Positions 33,136-42,614 of a stretch of DNA of 64,000 bases are shown piece by piece. How positions within the stretch are numbered: position 1 is the stretch's first letter; every line of letters begins with the position of its first letter. Origin of the DNA: Marinobacter sp. LA51 (GTDB lineage Bacteria; Pseudomonadota; Gammaproteobacteria; Pseudomonadales; Oleiphilaceae); the NCBI RefSeq assembly GCF_030297175.1, contig NZ_AP028070.1:2232001-2296000 (forward strand). Direction: 5' to 3'. The notes beneath the pieces were generated by a model. That model had not been told where the DNA came from. It worked only from the letters and a program-made list of their open reading frames with translations, and did no database searches. The translations under genes and the position numbers were made by a program.

Positions 33136-34158
33136 TCACTGATCAGGCTCAGGTGCCTGCAAACCCTCGGAGTAATGCATCCGGCGCCGTTCATCAATGA
33201 TAATGGCGTCGATACCCGGCAACCGGTTCACCATGGCCAGCCCCTGCTCGGGTCCCAGCACAAACACCGCGGTGGACAAGCCATCGGTTGTCAGGGCATC
33301 GGTGCCGAGAATGGTGACACTCTGCACTCCCCGCACTGGCTTACCGGTGGATGGCACCAGAATGTGGTGAACTCTCTCGCCCGCGTCGTTAACAAAATAT
33401 CGCTCGTAATCCCCTGAGGTAGAAATGGCCGTATCCGTCAGCGGCAACACCACCGCATTACGATCCTCCGAGCGCGGGTCACGCACCCCTACCAACCAGG
33501 GGCGCCCGCGCCGGTCCCCAAGCAGACGCATATCGCCACCGGCACTGAGCTGGGCATGGCGAACACCGGCTCGCTTCAGCTCTGAAATCCCAAGGTCTAC
33601 CGCATAACCCTTGGCGATACCGCCCAAATCCAACTTCAGGCCGTTCTGGCGAAACTGCACCGTGCGCTGTTTCTCATCGAGGATGATGTCCCGGTAGTTG
33701 ATGTGCCCCAGTTCCGAGGCAATATCGTCGGCCGACGGTTGCTGTCCGGCGCGATAATCGTAGAGAAATCCCACCGACCCGAAACTGATGTCAAAGGCAC
33801 CACCGCTGAGTTCCGACACCTGTTTGGCTTTTTGCAGCACATTAAACAGGTCCGATGAGACCGACACTGGCCCGTTCGCCGCTTCCCGATTTACCTTCGA
33901 CAGCTCGGAATCGGCGCGGTAGCGGCTCATGGTTCGATCAACGTGGTGGAACACCGCCAACACCGACTCGGCAGTACGGTCGGCCTTGGCCTGATCGTCC
34001 GCCCAGAACTCCAGGTGGATGGGCGTGGTCATGGCGGTGTCGGAGTAGCGGTACCACTCTGCTTGGGCGAAGCCGCTGGCCGTCAGAATCATCAACCCGG
34101 TTACCGCTCTGGCCCACAGAAGGAGCGATTTGACCTGCCTGAAATAACAACGCTGCAC
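33136..34158 (-). CDS. apbE: ApbE, FAD:protein FMN transferase
   Basis: About 340 residues. The GTG start at 34158 follows GGAGG closely; a GTG 16 codons upstream is an alternative. A signal peptide (LLLWARAVTGLMILTASGFAQA) is followed by the ApbE domain: MSRYRADSELSKVN, GGAFDISFG, LDLGGIAKGYAVD (FAD/metal pocket), QLSAGGDMR, and DALTTDGLSTAVFVLG with metal-binding Asp/Thr. It transfers FMN from FAD to a Thr in partner proteins, outside the cytosol. It is the only gene between the DUF1501 operon and the chemoreceptor. It lies in the same locus as the DUF3570 and DUF4266 proteins, which often accompany ApbE. No obvious FMN-binding-domain protein is present. Confidence 0.9.
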   Translation of the reverse strand: MQRCYFRQVKSLLLWARAVTGLMILTASGFAQAEWYRYSDTAMTTPIHLEFWADDQAKADRTAESVLAVFHHVDRTMSRYRADSELSKVNREAANGPVSVSSDLFNVLQKAKQVSELSGGAFDISFGSVGFLYDYRAGQQPSADDIASELGHINYRDIILDEKQRTVQFRQNGLKLDLGGIAKGYAVDLGISELKRAGVRHAQLSAGGDMRLLGDRRGRPWLVGVRDPRSEDRNAVVLPLTDTAISTSGDYERYFVNDAGERVHHILVPSTGKPVRGVQSVTILGTDALTTDGLSTAVFVLGPEQGLAMVNRLPGIDAIIIDERRRMHYSEGLQAPEPDQ

Positions 34159-34252
34159 ACGAGCCTCCGGAACGGTGGATCGGCGGGCTGGCCCGCCGGA
34201 ATTCACGGAAGTTTAGCCAGCTCAGGCGCCGAAGCCAATGCCGCCGATTTGG

Positions 34253-36400
34253 TCAGGCCACCTCCGCCGACACCTGGAACTGCCCGGTCAGTCTTTGCAG
34301 CTTGCTGGCTGAGGCCTGCGTGCGTTCGGCACTCAATGTCAGTTGCTCAATCACCCCGTTCATCACGGACGCGCTTTCGGACACGCCCGCTGTCTGGGCA
34401 CTTTGTTGGTGATTGGTGGTCTCGATGCCGGCAATCGCCCGGAACAGTTGATCGACCATCACATGCAGTGTCGAGTTATCGTCGGCGGCAGCCTCGGCCT
34501 TGCGCAGGCGCTCCTCCATTTCCGACATGCCCTCTTCCATGGTGATGACCGCACGGCGGGTTTCCTCCTGAACCCCCTGAAGCCGTTCGCCGATGTCCTT
34601 GGTAGCCTGGGTAGTGCGAGACGCCAACTGCCGGACCTCATCGGCCACCACCGCAAAACCACGCCCTGAGTCTCCGGCCCGTGCCGCTTCAATAGCGGCG
34701 TTGAGTGCCAGTAGGTTGGTCTGGGCGGCGATATCGTTAATCACCAGTGCGGTTTTGCTAATTTCCTCAGTGCGGTCGTTGGCAGCCCGAATGCCATCCG
34801 CCGACCGGGTAATGACATTGCGAATACTCTGAGTTTCCTGACTGACCCTGGCGAACTGCGCCCTGGCCCGCTCCACCACATCCTCCATGCTGGAGCGCAT
34901 CTCCTGGGCAGTCGTCGACGCATTCCGGATCTCATTCTCCTGAGAGGTTGCGCCCCGAACCATATCTTCGATGTGGGTGAGCACCTGACGAATTCGTTCA
35001 TCTGCCAGCCGGTTTTGGGTCATCAACTGATCGCTGGCCTGGCGCGAATCTGCAGCTAGTGAGATGACCTGGCCGACCATGCCATCAAGACTGTCGATAA
35101 AGCTGTTGATCCAGCGTGCCAGGTCACCTGTCTCATCACGTGGCATGGACGATGGGTCCATGCGCTGACGAAGGTTTCCACCACCCTCAGCAATGTTTCG
35201 GATTATGTCCGCCATGGCTCCGAGGTTTTCAGACAACGGTTTTACCGACGTACTCCGAAACAGAAGCACACCCGCCAATGCAGAGCCCGCCGTCACCGCA
35301 GCTTCCAGCCACAGCGATACATCGCTCCAGGCCATGGCCAGATTAATGACCCACAAAAGACCAATCAGCACCGTCATCCGCGCAGTCAGGCGCCAGGACA
35401 CCGAGCGGCGACGGTATACTTCCTCCAGGTCGCCTTCGCACATCATGCCCCATCGATCTGGCGAACCGGGCATTTGGAAGGTCACACCCTTGCCGATCAC
35501 CGGAATGTGCCGGTAATCCGAATAGCCGGGGTAAGTGACAAACAGGTTTTCACCGTTAGCAATGGTTTCCCGCACACCCGGGTGCAAGCGGCCTGTCGCC
35601 GGATCGGTAAAGCGGACTTCAAATTCTGTGTGTTCACGAACGCCGACGGTGCCGAATCCCGTGCGGATGCCGTCCTTCAAATTGTCGCCATGACTGAAGG
35701 TGGCATCCTCGAACCGGGAACGGGACAGCGCGGTACCGGTCTGGATGGTTCGGTCGAACTGGCTGTCGATCATGAACAGATAATTGTCCCCGGATTCCTC
35801 GAAGACATGCCCTGCCTCGCGCTGGATCAGGTCGCTCATGACATCGTTGGGAATACGGGCACAGATCGCTGCCGCACCGCCGGACCTGAGAGTAACCGGA
35901 TGGTAGAACATCAGAGTCACTGCATCATGAAAGCGAGAGGTGGTGGCGCCCAGGCTCTGCGTAACCGGATCCCGATAAGGCCCGTGCAGAAAACGCTCGT
36001 GAGTGCCACGCCGAACCGCCTCCTGGGGCAAGTCTCGCCTGCCCTTTCGTTCGGATGCTGACGATGCCAGCACCAGGCCTTCCTCGTTCACCACAAACAG
36101 CTCGGAGATTTCCCGAAGCCGGCCAGAGGACGTCTCAACCAGTTCCCGCATGCCCTCGTCATCCTGCCCCTCAAGCCGGACAGCCAGCGTATTCAGGAAC
36201 GCCCATTTGTGGTCCGCCCAGGTAATCAGGGCGTCCCGGCGGGTTCGGGCAATACTTTCGAAAATCTGCTCGTTGGTGCCATAAAGGCCCCGATTGAGAA
36301 AACAGGACCAGCCCATGGCCAGTTTTCCTGTCGTTCCCCAGAATGGTAACCAGCTGCGCTCGGCACTGGTCAGTTTCATGAATTCACTCTTCAGGGTCAT
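34253..36400 (-). CDS. methyl-accepting chemotaxis protein, apparently with a cytosolic sensor
   Basis: 715 residues from an ATG with GGAGG 8 nt upstream; an open frame of about 64 codons upstream is not used. No clear N-terminal transmembrane helix is present, and the first about 335 residues form a PAS/Cache-like sensor. Two hydrophobic segments (about 340-385, [17 protein letters not shown] and [17 protein letters not shown]) are followed by a HAMP-like region. The signalling domain has the conserved tip [22 protein letters not shown] (about 553-575). The sensor would thus face the cytosol and be anchored by a membrane hairpin. No methylation pentapeptide was seen at the C-terminus. The ligand is unknown. 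Confidence 0.85.
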   Translation of the reverse strand: MTLKSEFMKLTSAERSWLPFWGTTGKLAMGWSCFLNRGLYGTNEQIFESIARTRRDALITWADHKWAFLNTLAVRLEGQDDEGMRELVETSSGRLREISELFVVNEEGLVLASSASERKGRRDLPQEAVRRGTHERFLHGPYRDPVTQSLGATTSRFHDAVTLMFYHPVTLRSGGAAAICARIPNDVMSDLIQREAGHVFEESGDNYLFMIDSQFDRTIQTGTALSRSRFEDATFSHGDNLKDGIRTGFGTVGVREHTEFEVRFTDPATGRLHPGVRETIANGENLFVTYPGYSDYRHIPVIGKGVTFQMPGSPDRWGMMCEGDLEEVYRRRSVSWRLTARMTVLIGLLWVINLAMAWSDVSLWLEAAVTAGSALAGVLLFRSTSVKPLSENLGAMADIIRNIAEGGGNLRQRMDPSSMPRDETGDLARWINSFIDSLDGMVGQVISLAADSRQASDQLMTQNRLADERIRQVLTHIEDMVRGATSQENEIRNASTTAQEMRSSMEDVVERARAQFARVSQETQSIRNVITRSADGIRAANDRTEEISKTALVINDIAAQTNLLALNAAIEAARAGDSGRGFAVVADEVRQLASRTTQATKDIGERLQGVQEETRRAVITMEEGMSEMEERLRKAEAAADDNSTLHVMVDQLFRAIAGIETTNHQQSAQTAGVSESASVMNGVIEQLTLSAERTQASASKLQRLTGQFQVSAEVA

Positions 36401-36622
36401 GCTCTTGGCCTCCAAACCGTACAACAGGACTGCGTGGCCCTTGGCGGCCGCAGTCAAACCGGAATGAAGGAGTCGTTTGCAAGGTTCGGGCCTAGAATAA
36501 AACCTAGGAAAGTGCGGTTTTGCATTGAAAGGCGCACCAATTTTAAGCCCATTGGTTATCGGGCAATCAGAGCGCGCACCAAATAAGGGCAATGCCAGGC
36601 CGTCTCCGCCCTCCTACGCCCC

Positions 36623-36632
36623 CCTCCTCCCC
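36623..36632 (-). promoter_or_regulatory. MalT-box candidate GGGGAGGAGG
   Basis: This fits the enteric MalT consensus GGGGA(T/G)GAGG exactly and is read on the minus strand, upstream of the alpha-glucosidase/malK operon. Binding is inferred. Confidence 0.45.
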
Positions 36633-36660
36633 CGGACTACGCCAACAAAAAGTCAGCCAG

Positions 36661-36696
36661 GAGGATGAACAGGGTTAACAATCGACTCAGTATGAC
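36661..36696 (+). promoter_or_regulatory. MalT half-site and -10 element of the aglA-malK operon
   Basis: GAGGATGAAC holds the core GGATGA (36663-36668). TATGAC at 36691-36696 could be the -10, putting the MalT core at about -40 to -35, as in E. coli mal promoters. A start near 36703 would give a leader of about 70 nt. Confidence 0.4.
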
Positions 36697-36775
36697 TTGC
36701 TTCTAACTGGGTTAGAGACCTTTATCCGTGCTCTACCCTGACAACCTTTCACCACCGGAGTATAAGAGAGGCACA

Positions 36776-38389
36776 ATGAACAAGAATCCGGACTGGTGGC
36801 GTGGCGCCGTCATCTACCAAGTTTATCCACGCAGTTTCTTCGATTCCAACGGCGACGGAATTGGCGACCTGCCTGGGATCACCGAAAAGCTGGACTACAT
36901 TGCCGGCCTGAATGTAGATGCGATCTGGCTGTCACCGTTTTTTACCTCGCCCATGAAGGATTTCGGGTACGACGTTGCCGACTACCGGGACGTTGACCCT
37001 ATCTTTGGCACCCTGACGGACTTCGATGAGCTGGTATCAAAGGCCCACGAACGCGGCCTGAAGATCATGATTGACCAGGTGCTCAGCCACTCCTCCGACC
37101 AGCATGCCTGGTTCAAGGAAAGCCGCGCCGACTGTACCAACGACAAAGCGGATTGGTACGTGTGGGCAGACCCCAGGCCCGATGGAACACCTCCCAACAA
37201 CTGGCTATCGGTATTCGGTGGCTCGGCGTGGGCCTGGGACAGCCGGCGCAAGCAGTACTACCTGCACAACTTCCTCACCAGCCAGCCGGATCTGAACTTC
37301 CACAATGAGGAAGTCCAGAACCAGGCGCTGTCTGACGTCAAATTCTGGCTGGACCGGGGCGTTGACGGTTTCCGTCTGGACGCTGTCAATTTCTGTTTCC
37401 ACGATCTCAAACTCCGGGAAAACCCGGCCAGCAATGCCATCGCCGAGGGCTCGATTGGTGTGCGCAAGGAAAACCCTTACGCGTACCAGTTCCACAAGTA
37501 CGACAAGACCCAGCCCGAGAACCTGGCCTTCCTGCAGCGCCTTCGCGCCCTGCTTGATGAATACCCGGGAACCACAACGGTTGGTGAGATTGGCGATGAC
37601 AATTCGCTGCAGACCATGGCCGACTACACCCGTGACGGCAACAAGCTGCACATGGCCTACTCATTTGATCTGCTGACCGAAGAGCACGGTTCCGAGTTCT
37701 TCCACAGAACCGTCAGCACCATCGAAGACAAGCTCACCGATGGCTGGCCCTGCTGGGCTATTGGCAACCACGACGTCACCCGGGTAGCCACCCGCTGGCA
37801 GGCCAAATCCGATCAACAGCTAAAAGCCTACATGGCCATGCTGCTGACCCTGCGCGGCAGCGTCTGCCTATACCAGGGCGAGGAATTGGGGCTGACCGAG
37901 GCGGAACTGAAATATGAGGATCTGGTAGATCCCTACGGCATCAACTTCTGGCCGGAGTACAAAGGCCGGGACGGATGTCGCACACCGATGGTCTGGGATC
38001 ATCAGAAGACGAACGGTGGCTTCTCAGATGCACAGCCCTGGCTGCCTGTTTATGATGAGCACTACAGCGCCGCGGTGGATGTGCAGGACGGACAGGACAA
38101 CTCGATGCTGGCCGCGTACCGGGCATTCCTCGGATGGCGGAAAGACCAGAACGTGCTGTTAAAGGGCGATATTGAGTTCCTCGATAGCCCCAAGGACACC
38201 CTTGTCTACACTCGCAGCCTGGATGGTGAGCGACTGCTGATCGCGTTGAACCTGAGCGACAACGCCAGCGACATCGCCCTGCCGACGGAAGGTACGTCTG
38301 TGTCAGGAACGCCAGACTTTGTCGGCGGTCAGTGGCAAGGATCCAACCTGAACCTGGAGCCCTGGGGCGTTGAAATCGCCAGGCTCTGA
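36776..38389 (+). CDS. GH13 family 23 alpha-glucosidase
   Basis: 537 residues, cytosolic (no signal), with an ATG preceded by AGAGAGG. It is a (beta/alpha)8 GH13 enzyme with all regions visible: nucleophile Asp in GFRLDAVNF (D202), acid/base Glu in [10 protein letters not shown] (E271) and the transition-state Asp in AIGNHDVTR (D333). These numbers equal those I recall for the Halomonas sp. H11 alpha-glucosidase, whose sequence it follows closely from the N-terminus. That enzyme hydrolyses and transfers alpha-glucosyl groups from short maltodextrins. It starts an operon with malK (32-bp gap) and would hydrolyse imported maltodextrin. It may take the place of malPQ, which are absent from the window. 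Confidence 0.93.
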   Translation: MNKNPDWWRGAVIYQVYPRSFFDSNGDGIGDLPGITEKLDYIAGLNVDAIWLSPFFTSPMKDFGYDVADYRDVDPIFGTLTDFDELVSKAHERGLKIMIDQVLSHSSDQHAWFKESRADCTNDKADWYVWADPRPDGTPPNNWLSVFGGSAWAWDSRRKQYYLHNFLTSQPDLNFHNEEVQNQALSDVKFWLDRGVDGFRLDAVNFCFHDLKLRENPASNAIAEGSIGVRKENPYAYQFHKYDKTQPENLAFLQRLRALLDEYPGTTTVGEIGDDNSLQTMADYTRDGNKLHMAYSFDLLTEEHGSEFFHRTVSTIEDKLTDGWPCWAIGNHDVTRVATRWQAKSDQQLKAYMAMLLTLRGSVCLYQGEELGLTEAELKYEDLVDPYGINFWPEYKGRDGCRTPMVWDHQKTNGGFSDAQPWLPVYDEHYSAAVDVQDGQDNSMLAAYRAFLGWRKDQNVLLKGDIEFLDSPKDTLVYTRSLDGERLLIALNLSDNASDIALPTEGTSVSGTPDFVGGQWQGSNLNLEPWGVEIARL

Positions 38390-38421
38390 GACACATAAGA
38401 CCAAACAAGAAGATTCCAGTT

Positions 38422-39537
38422 ATGGCCAGCGTCACTTTACGTAATATCTGCAAAAGCTATGACGAAGCCCAGGTCACCCGAGACGTGAACCTGGACATTC
38501 AGGACGGTGAATTCGTGGTATTTGTCGGTCCTTCGGGCTGCGGCAAATCCACGCTGCTGCGCATGATTGCCGGACTTGAAGACATCACCTCCGGCGACAT
38601 GTACATCGGCAATGATCGGGTCAACGACCTGCCGCCCAAGGCCCGAGAAGTGGGCATGGTGTTTCAGTCCTATGCGCTCTACCCGCACATGGACGTGGCC
38701 GAGAACATGGCCTTTGGCCTGAAGCTTGCCAAAACCCAGAAACCCGAGATTGAGCGCCGCGTTCAGGATGCAGCAACACTCCTGCAGCTGGACGAGCTGC
38801 TGGCGCGCAGGCCCAAGGACCTGTCCGGCGGCCAGCGCCAGCGTGTGGCCATTGGCCGCACCATCGTCCGAGAGCCAGAAGTGTTCCTGTTCGATGAACC
38901 CCTGTCCAACCTGGATGCCTCACTTCGGGTTCAGATGCGCATCGAGATCTCCAAGCTGCACAAGCGCCTGGGCGCCACCATGGTTTACGTGACCCACGAT
39001 CAGGTCGAAGCCATGACCATGGCCGACAAGATCGTTGCACTGGACAACGGTGCCATTGCCCAGGTCGGCAAGCCGATGGAGCTCTACCATTACCCAGCCA
39101 CCCGCTTTGTCGCCGGGTTTATCGGCTCACCAAAGATGAACTTCATCGACTGTGTAGTTGAGGCCGCCAGCAGCCAGAGCGTGACCGTTGTGCTGGCCGG
39201 TGACCACCGCCTGGAGCTGCCGGTAAACGGCGGCAATCTGTCGGTTGGCGAGCAGGTTACCCTTGGCATACGCCCGGAGCACCTGCAGGAAAATCAGGAA
39301 GCCGACATGTACGTCCAAGGCGAAGTACACGTGGTCGAGCGCCTGGGTTACCAGACGCTGGTGCACCTGGAACTGGACAACATTGAGGGTGTGCAGACCA
39401 TGCGTACCGACGGCAGCAACCCGATTCAAGAAGGCGCCGCCATGACCCTGGGGCTCAATGGCAACAAGTGTCACCTGTTCCGGGCCGATGGTGCTGCCTG
39501 CCCTCGCTTGTACCAGGAACCTTGCATCGACTTCTGA
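38422..39537 (+). CDS. malK: MalK, maltose ABC importer ATPase
   Basis: 371 residues, the length of E. coli MalK. Walker A is GPSGCGKST (about 37-45), the Q-loop [11 protein letters not shown], the signature LSGGQRQR, Walker [13 protein letters not shown] and the switch His in VTHDQVEAM. The C-terminal OB-fold regulatory domain is complete ([10 protein letters not shown]). It hydrolyses ATP to drive the MalFG channel, and in enteric bacteria it also restrains MalT. It lies after the alpha-glucosidase and has a terminator directly after the stop. malEFG lie 7 kb away on the other strand, separated by unrelated genes. Confidence 0.9.
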   Translation: MASVTLRNICKSYDEAQVTRDVNLDIQDGEFVVFVGPSGCGKSTLLRMIAGLEDITSGDMYIGNDRVNDLPPKAREVGMVFQSYALYPHMDVAENMAFGLKLAKTQKPEIERRVQDAATLLQLDELLARRPKDLSGGQRQRVAIGRTIVREPEVFLFDEPLSNLDASLRVQMRIEISKLHKRLGATMVYVTHDQVEAMTMADKIVALDNGAIAQVGKPMELYHYPATRFVAGFIGSPKMNFIDCVVEAASSQSVTVVLAGDHRLELPVNGGNLSVGEQVTLGIRPEHLQENQEADMYVQGEVHVVERLGYQTLVHLELDNIEGVQTMRTDGSNPIQEGAAMTLGLNGNKCHLFRADGAACPRLYQEPCIDF

Positions 39538-39560
39538 GTCGGTAACAAGCTGTGATCAAG

Positions 39561-39583
39561 GGGGGCCAAGGCTCCCTTTTTTT
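39561..39583 (+). terminator. Rho-independent terminator after malK
   Basis: A GGGGGCC/GGCTCCC stem (one G-U pair) with a very short loop is followed by seven T. It lies 24 bp after the malK stop. Confidence 0.75.
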
Positions 39584-39878
39584 GTGCCTGATAAAAGTAA
39601 AAAGAAAGGAAAAGAATTCGCTACTTCAATAGTGATTAAAGCACAACACGGCCGAAGATTGACGCCATCAATCGACCGCCTTGGTCGCAAAGCGGACATT
39701 CAGATTTGGTGATAACGCTTTATTTACAAAGCACGCTGACGTTAATCAGCGGTAAAGTCGCGCCCGAAGTCGAACAGACCAGCCCCGAATGTGATGAAGA
39801 GAACTGGAACTTAGGCCGTCCGTAAGCCAAGAGCCAGATCCATGGGCCTTCGAGTCAGATCTAAGCTGACCATCCAGC
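39584..39878. other. AT-rich spacer with repeat copy A
   Basis: From the malK terminator to the end of the orphan gene (convergent). It is richer in A+T than its surroundings. A copy of the 21-bp boundary repeat is at 39683-39703. No gene was seen. Confidence 0.5.
39683..39703 (+). repeat. 21-bp dispersed repeat, copy A
   Basis: GGTCGCAAAGCGGACATTCAG. Close copies lie at 40909-40929 and 44365-44385, and an inverted, shorter relative at 46629-46643. The copies lie at or near the edges of gene modules. Confidence 0.6.
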
Positions 39879-40574
39879 CTATTTTTTACAGATAACCATT
39901 GGACTATCTGTATTGATTTTGAGATTTACGGGAAGGTCGACAATGATGGGCACTTGATATTGGTCGGTGCTCTGGGTAAACCACAGCATTGACGTATTAA
40001 AAAATTGGCTTACGTCATTTGTTGTCACTGGGTTGTTATTTATCATTTTATCGCAAGTATTCAAAAAATCGTTCTCGGACTGCCGGATAAGTCCGCATAG
40101 AATTACCCGCTTGCCGCTTTTACAATTCGACTCAGCTAAGATAGATTCATCTCGTCTTGGATTAAACTGCACTCCTTGTTTTACAAAATAAATACTAAAT
40201 TCCAAAACCTCACCCGGATTAGGAGCCTCGTACCAAATAGCCTTTTTTTTCCTTTCTTTATCAGAAATCCTCCTTTCGCCTATAAAGTTATATGGAACTA
40301 ATATCACCGGCCCTCGACCCACACCGTCCGGCTCTTCTATCGGTCTGGTCCATCTTTTTGCCCGGCGATTGCCATCAGGAAAAGTCCAACCTGACTGCTG
40401 TGTCGCAGACAAAGTCCAAACTCCACTCTGATGTAAGCTTACCTTGATGTTACCCATAGTTTCCCTAGAGAAGCCAAGATAAACATCGTCACCCTTTATA
40501 ACCATTCTCCACATTCCCGAATAGGGGCTGCCGGGAGTTCCAGCCGAGAACCTTATTGTTTTTCGCTTAGCCAA
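39879..40574 (-). CDS. orphan protein of unknown family in AT-rich DNA
   Basis: About 231 residues from a TTG start (encoding the Met of MAKRKTIRFSAG), chosen because AAGGAG stands 6 nt before it. A GTG 11 codons upstream is the longer option. No signal peptide or membrane helix is seen. The body is beta-rich with many Trp, Tyr and Asn (GMWRMVIKGDDVYLGFSR, SGVWTLSATQQSGWTF) and ends in ICKK. Codon use and composition are clearly more AT-rich than the flanking mal genes, which suggests transfer. It is flanked by copies A and B of the 21-bp repeat. No family or function was recognised. Confidence 0.65.
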   Translation of the reverse strand: MAKRKTIRFSAGTPGSPYSGMWRMVIKGDDVYLGFSRETMGNIKVSLHQSGVWTLSATQQSGWTFPDGNRRAKRWTRPIEEPDGVGRGPVILVPYNFIGERRISDKERKKKAIWYEAPNPGEVLEFSIYFVKQGVQFNPRRDESILAESNCKSGKRVILCGLIRQSENDFLNTCDKMINNNPVTTNDVSQFFNTSMLWFTQSTDQYQVPIIVDLPVNLKINTDSPMVICKK

Positions 40575-40987
40575 AGATATCTCCTTAGGCAAACATTGCT
40601 CACACACAAGCCTAAAATAATAGCTGCGTTCTAAACTGAGCGATCAAGACTTGAACAGCCCGCAAAATCTCGAAAACTCAATTTTCTCCAATAGTTTGAG
40701 TGCTATTCATTGCTGATAATACTAATACATTATATTTCAAGCTAAAATTTACGGAAAGGCAGTCCGGTAGAAGTCCAGAGCAATAAGAATCTGTCTAGAA
40801 GACCAATGAGATAAGTGGAGCTGAGGCTAGGTCAATCTCGCGAAAAAAGTCCGAAATAACGACGGTTCTACAGTTCGCTTTTGTTTAGGAATAGGAGAGG
40901 CCTGGGACGGTCGCAAAGCGAACATTTGGGAAGACTTCTGAGACGTTTGGCTTGCGAGAACAGAAGCGTACACACAGCTAGCAGGGA
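40575..40987. other. 413-bp AT-rich region upstream of the orphan gene
   Basis: The region between the orphan gene start and the LysR gene end. It is low in GC and free of good reading frames. It contains repeat copy B and, at 40871-40888, CAGTTCGCTTTTGTTTAG, which matches the flank of copy D (CCxAAACAAAAGCGAAC on the minus strand). Confidence 0.5.
40909..40929 (+). repeat. 21-bp dispersed repeat, copy B
   Basis: GGTCGCAAAGCGAACATTTGG, 3 mismatches to copy A. It lies between the orphan gene and the LysR module. Confidence 0.6.
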
Positions 40988-41872
40988 CTAATCCAGTTTT
41001 CTCGACAGAAACCAGGACTGCAGAAACTCGATGCAGCTGAGTAATTTGGGCTGGGAAAACTGCCGATTCGGATAAAGCGCGTACAGCGTAAGGTCGGGTC
41101 GAGTCACATCGGGTAGGACTTCCTCCAGCTTGCCCATTTCGATGCCTTCTCTGGCCACAAAACTGGGAAGAAATCCGATGCCTAGTCCATCCTCAATCAC
41201 CTGTTTCATGAACAATGTGCTGTTCACCTTTAGGGAACCCCCGACGGTGATACCCTGCGCCAACGGCCAGAAATTTCCCGACTTAAAATAGCTGTATACA
41301 AAGCAGTTATGGGCGGCCAGATCCTCCACGTCCCGGATAGGCGGATGGCTTTCAAGGTAGCCTGGGGACGCGCACACCTTGTAGGTAAAACGAACCAGCG
41401 GCTTGCCCACATAGTTGGAATCAAGCATCTGGCTGGACGCCCGGAACCCCAGATCGAAACCATGCTCGATCAGATCCAGGCTTTCGTCGCCCAGCTGTAT
41501 GTCCAACTCCACATCCGGATATTTTTTCATGTAGGCGGAGAACAACTGGGACAGGTCGGTAATGCCCAACGCCATGGGGACATTGATGCGTAACTTGCCG
41601 CGCGGGTTTTCCTGCATGTGCTGCACATAGGCGTCCGCGTCGTCCACCTGAGCCACCAATTCCCGGCATCGTTTCAGGTAGCCCTCGCCGATAGACGTCA
41701 ACTGCTGACCCCGAGTCGAGCGATGCAGCAGTCTGACCCCCAGATCCTCTTCCAGTCGTCCGATCTCTTTACTGATCATCGACGTGGTGACGTTCAGCTC
41801 ATTGGCCACGCTGGTAAAGCTACCGGCATCCACCACCCGCACGAACATTCGCATTGCCCGCAACTTATCCAT
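40988..41872 (-). CDS. LysR-family transcriptional regulator
   Basis: 294 residues. The N-terminal winged helix is typical (MDKLRAMRMFVRVVDAGSFT, SVANELNVTTSMISKEIGRLEE). The effector domain begins near RGKLRINVP, with GFDLGFRAS and LPSFVAREG in the usual places. It is divergent from the GST/NTF2/tautomerase/monooxygenase genes, the standard arrangement for a LysR regulator and its target operon, with an inverted repeat between them. It resembles the CrgA/YafC-type group. The effector is unknown, though the neighbouring genes suggest a small aldehyde, nitro or quinone compound. Confidence 0.9.
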   Translation of the reverse strand: MDKLRAMRMFVRVVDAGSFTSVANELNVTTSMISKEIGRLEEDLGVRLLHRSTRGQQLTSIGEGYLKRCRELVAQVDDADAYVQHMQENPRGKLRINVPMALGITDLSQLFSAYMKKYPDVELDIQLGDESLDLIEHGFDLGFRASSQMLDSNYVGKPLVRFTYKVCASPGYLESHPPIRDVEDLAAHNCFVYSYFKSGNFWPLAQGITVGGSLKVNSTLFMKQVIEDGLGIGFLPSFVAREGIEMGKLEEVLPDVTRPDLTLYALYPNRQFSQPKLLSCIEFLQSWFLSRKLD

Positions 41873-41901
41873 ACCGCCCGACCCTACTGTTTCCCAAATG
41901 T

Positions 41902-41915
41902 TGATACTGTTATCA
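41902..41915. promoter_or_regulatory. inverted repeat TGATA-CTGT-TATCA, likely LysR operator
   Basis: Perfect 5-bp arms in the 124-bp gap between the LysR gene and its divergent target operon. It is close to a T-N11-A pattern, as expected for a LysR recognition site. Confidence 0.5.
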
Positions 41916-41996
41916 CATTATTGCCATTTATGAATGACAAGGGAAGTAACAAACTTTCACTGCACTCACGCAATCAATCAACAAACGAGGTTTATC

Positions 41997-42614
41997 ATGT
42001 ACACCCTCTATTTCATTCCTGGCGCTTGTTCACTGGCCACGCAGGCGATTCTTAACGAGCTCGACCAGGAAAGTACCCTGGTTCACAAGCTGGAAGCCGA
42101 CCACTTTGAAACCCTGAATCCCGTCGGCACCGTCCCCGTGCTGGTGGATGGGGATAAGGTACTGAATGAAGGCGTGGCGATCATTTTGCACCTGCTCAAC
42201 AAACATAAGAACCGACTGATCCCGGAAAGGGGTGACGCACGGCACCAGGCCATCGAACACATGATGTTTGCCAACGCCACCATGCACCCCGCCTACGGAC
42301 GACTGTTCTTTGCCCAGGCCAATGTGACGGATCCCGCAGTAAGGCAGCAAATCTTCGATTCCGCGGCGGTGGCCATCAACAAACTTTGGCAGGTGGTGGA
42401 AGCGAAGCTGGAGCACATGCCCTTCCTCGGGGGACAGGACATTTCTCCCGCCGACATTCTGCTGGCAGTGTACTCGCGCTGGGGCAACTTCTTCCCCGTG
42501 GATATCGTACTCGGCCCGAACAGCCGCCAGATGGTGGATGCCGTATTAAAGCGTGACAGCATGCAGCGGGCCATTCAGCGGGAACAGGATTACAGCGCAG
42601 GGGCTGTGGCATAA
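41997..42614 (+). CDS. glutathione S-transferase family protein
   Basis: 205 residues from an ATG preceded by GAGG; the longer open frame is less likely. An N-terminal thioredoxin-like fold carries YFIPGACSLATQ (Cys/Ser near the glutathione site), then TVPVLVDGDKVLNEGVAI with the Pro-Val and Glu-Gly glutathione contacts. The C-terminal helical domain is complete. The CS pair at positions 11-12 resembles beta-class bacterial GSTs. It would conjugate or reduce electrophiles with glutathione. It is the first gene of the LysR-controlled operon, and its stop abuts the next start. Confidence 0.88.
   Translation: MYTLYFIPGACSLATQAILNELDQESTLVHKLEADHFETLNPVGTVPVLVDGDKVLNEGVAIILHLLNKHKNRLIPERGDARHQAIEHMMFANATMHPAYGRLFFAQANVTDPAVRQQIFDSAAVAINKLWQVVEAKLEHMPFLGGQDISPADILLAVYSRWGNFFPVDIVLGPNSRQMVDAVLKRDSMQRAIQREQDYSAGAVA

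Larger units (their letters stand above)
36401..36775. promoter_or_regulatory. 375-bp region with MalT-box-like promoter
   Basis: The region separates the chemoreceptor from the alpha-glucosidase. Near its right half lie an exact MalT-box match on the minus strand (GGGGAGGAGG, 36623-36632) and GAGGATGAAC on the plus strand. TATGAC follows about 25 bp further on, which is a suitable MalT-dependent promoter geometry. The left half holds nothing recognised. Confidence 0.45.
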
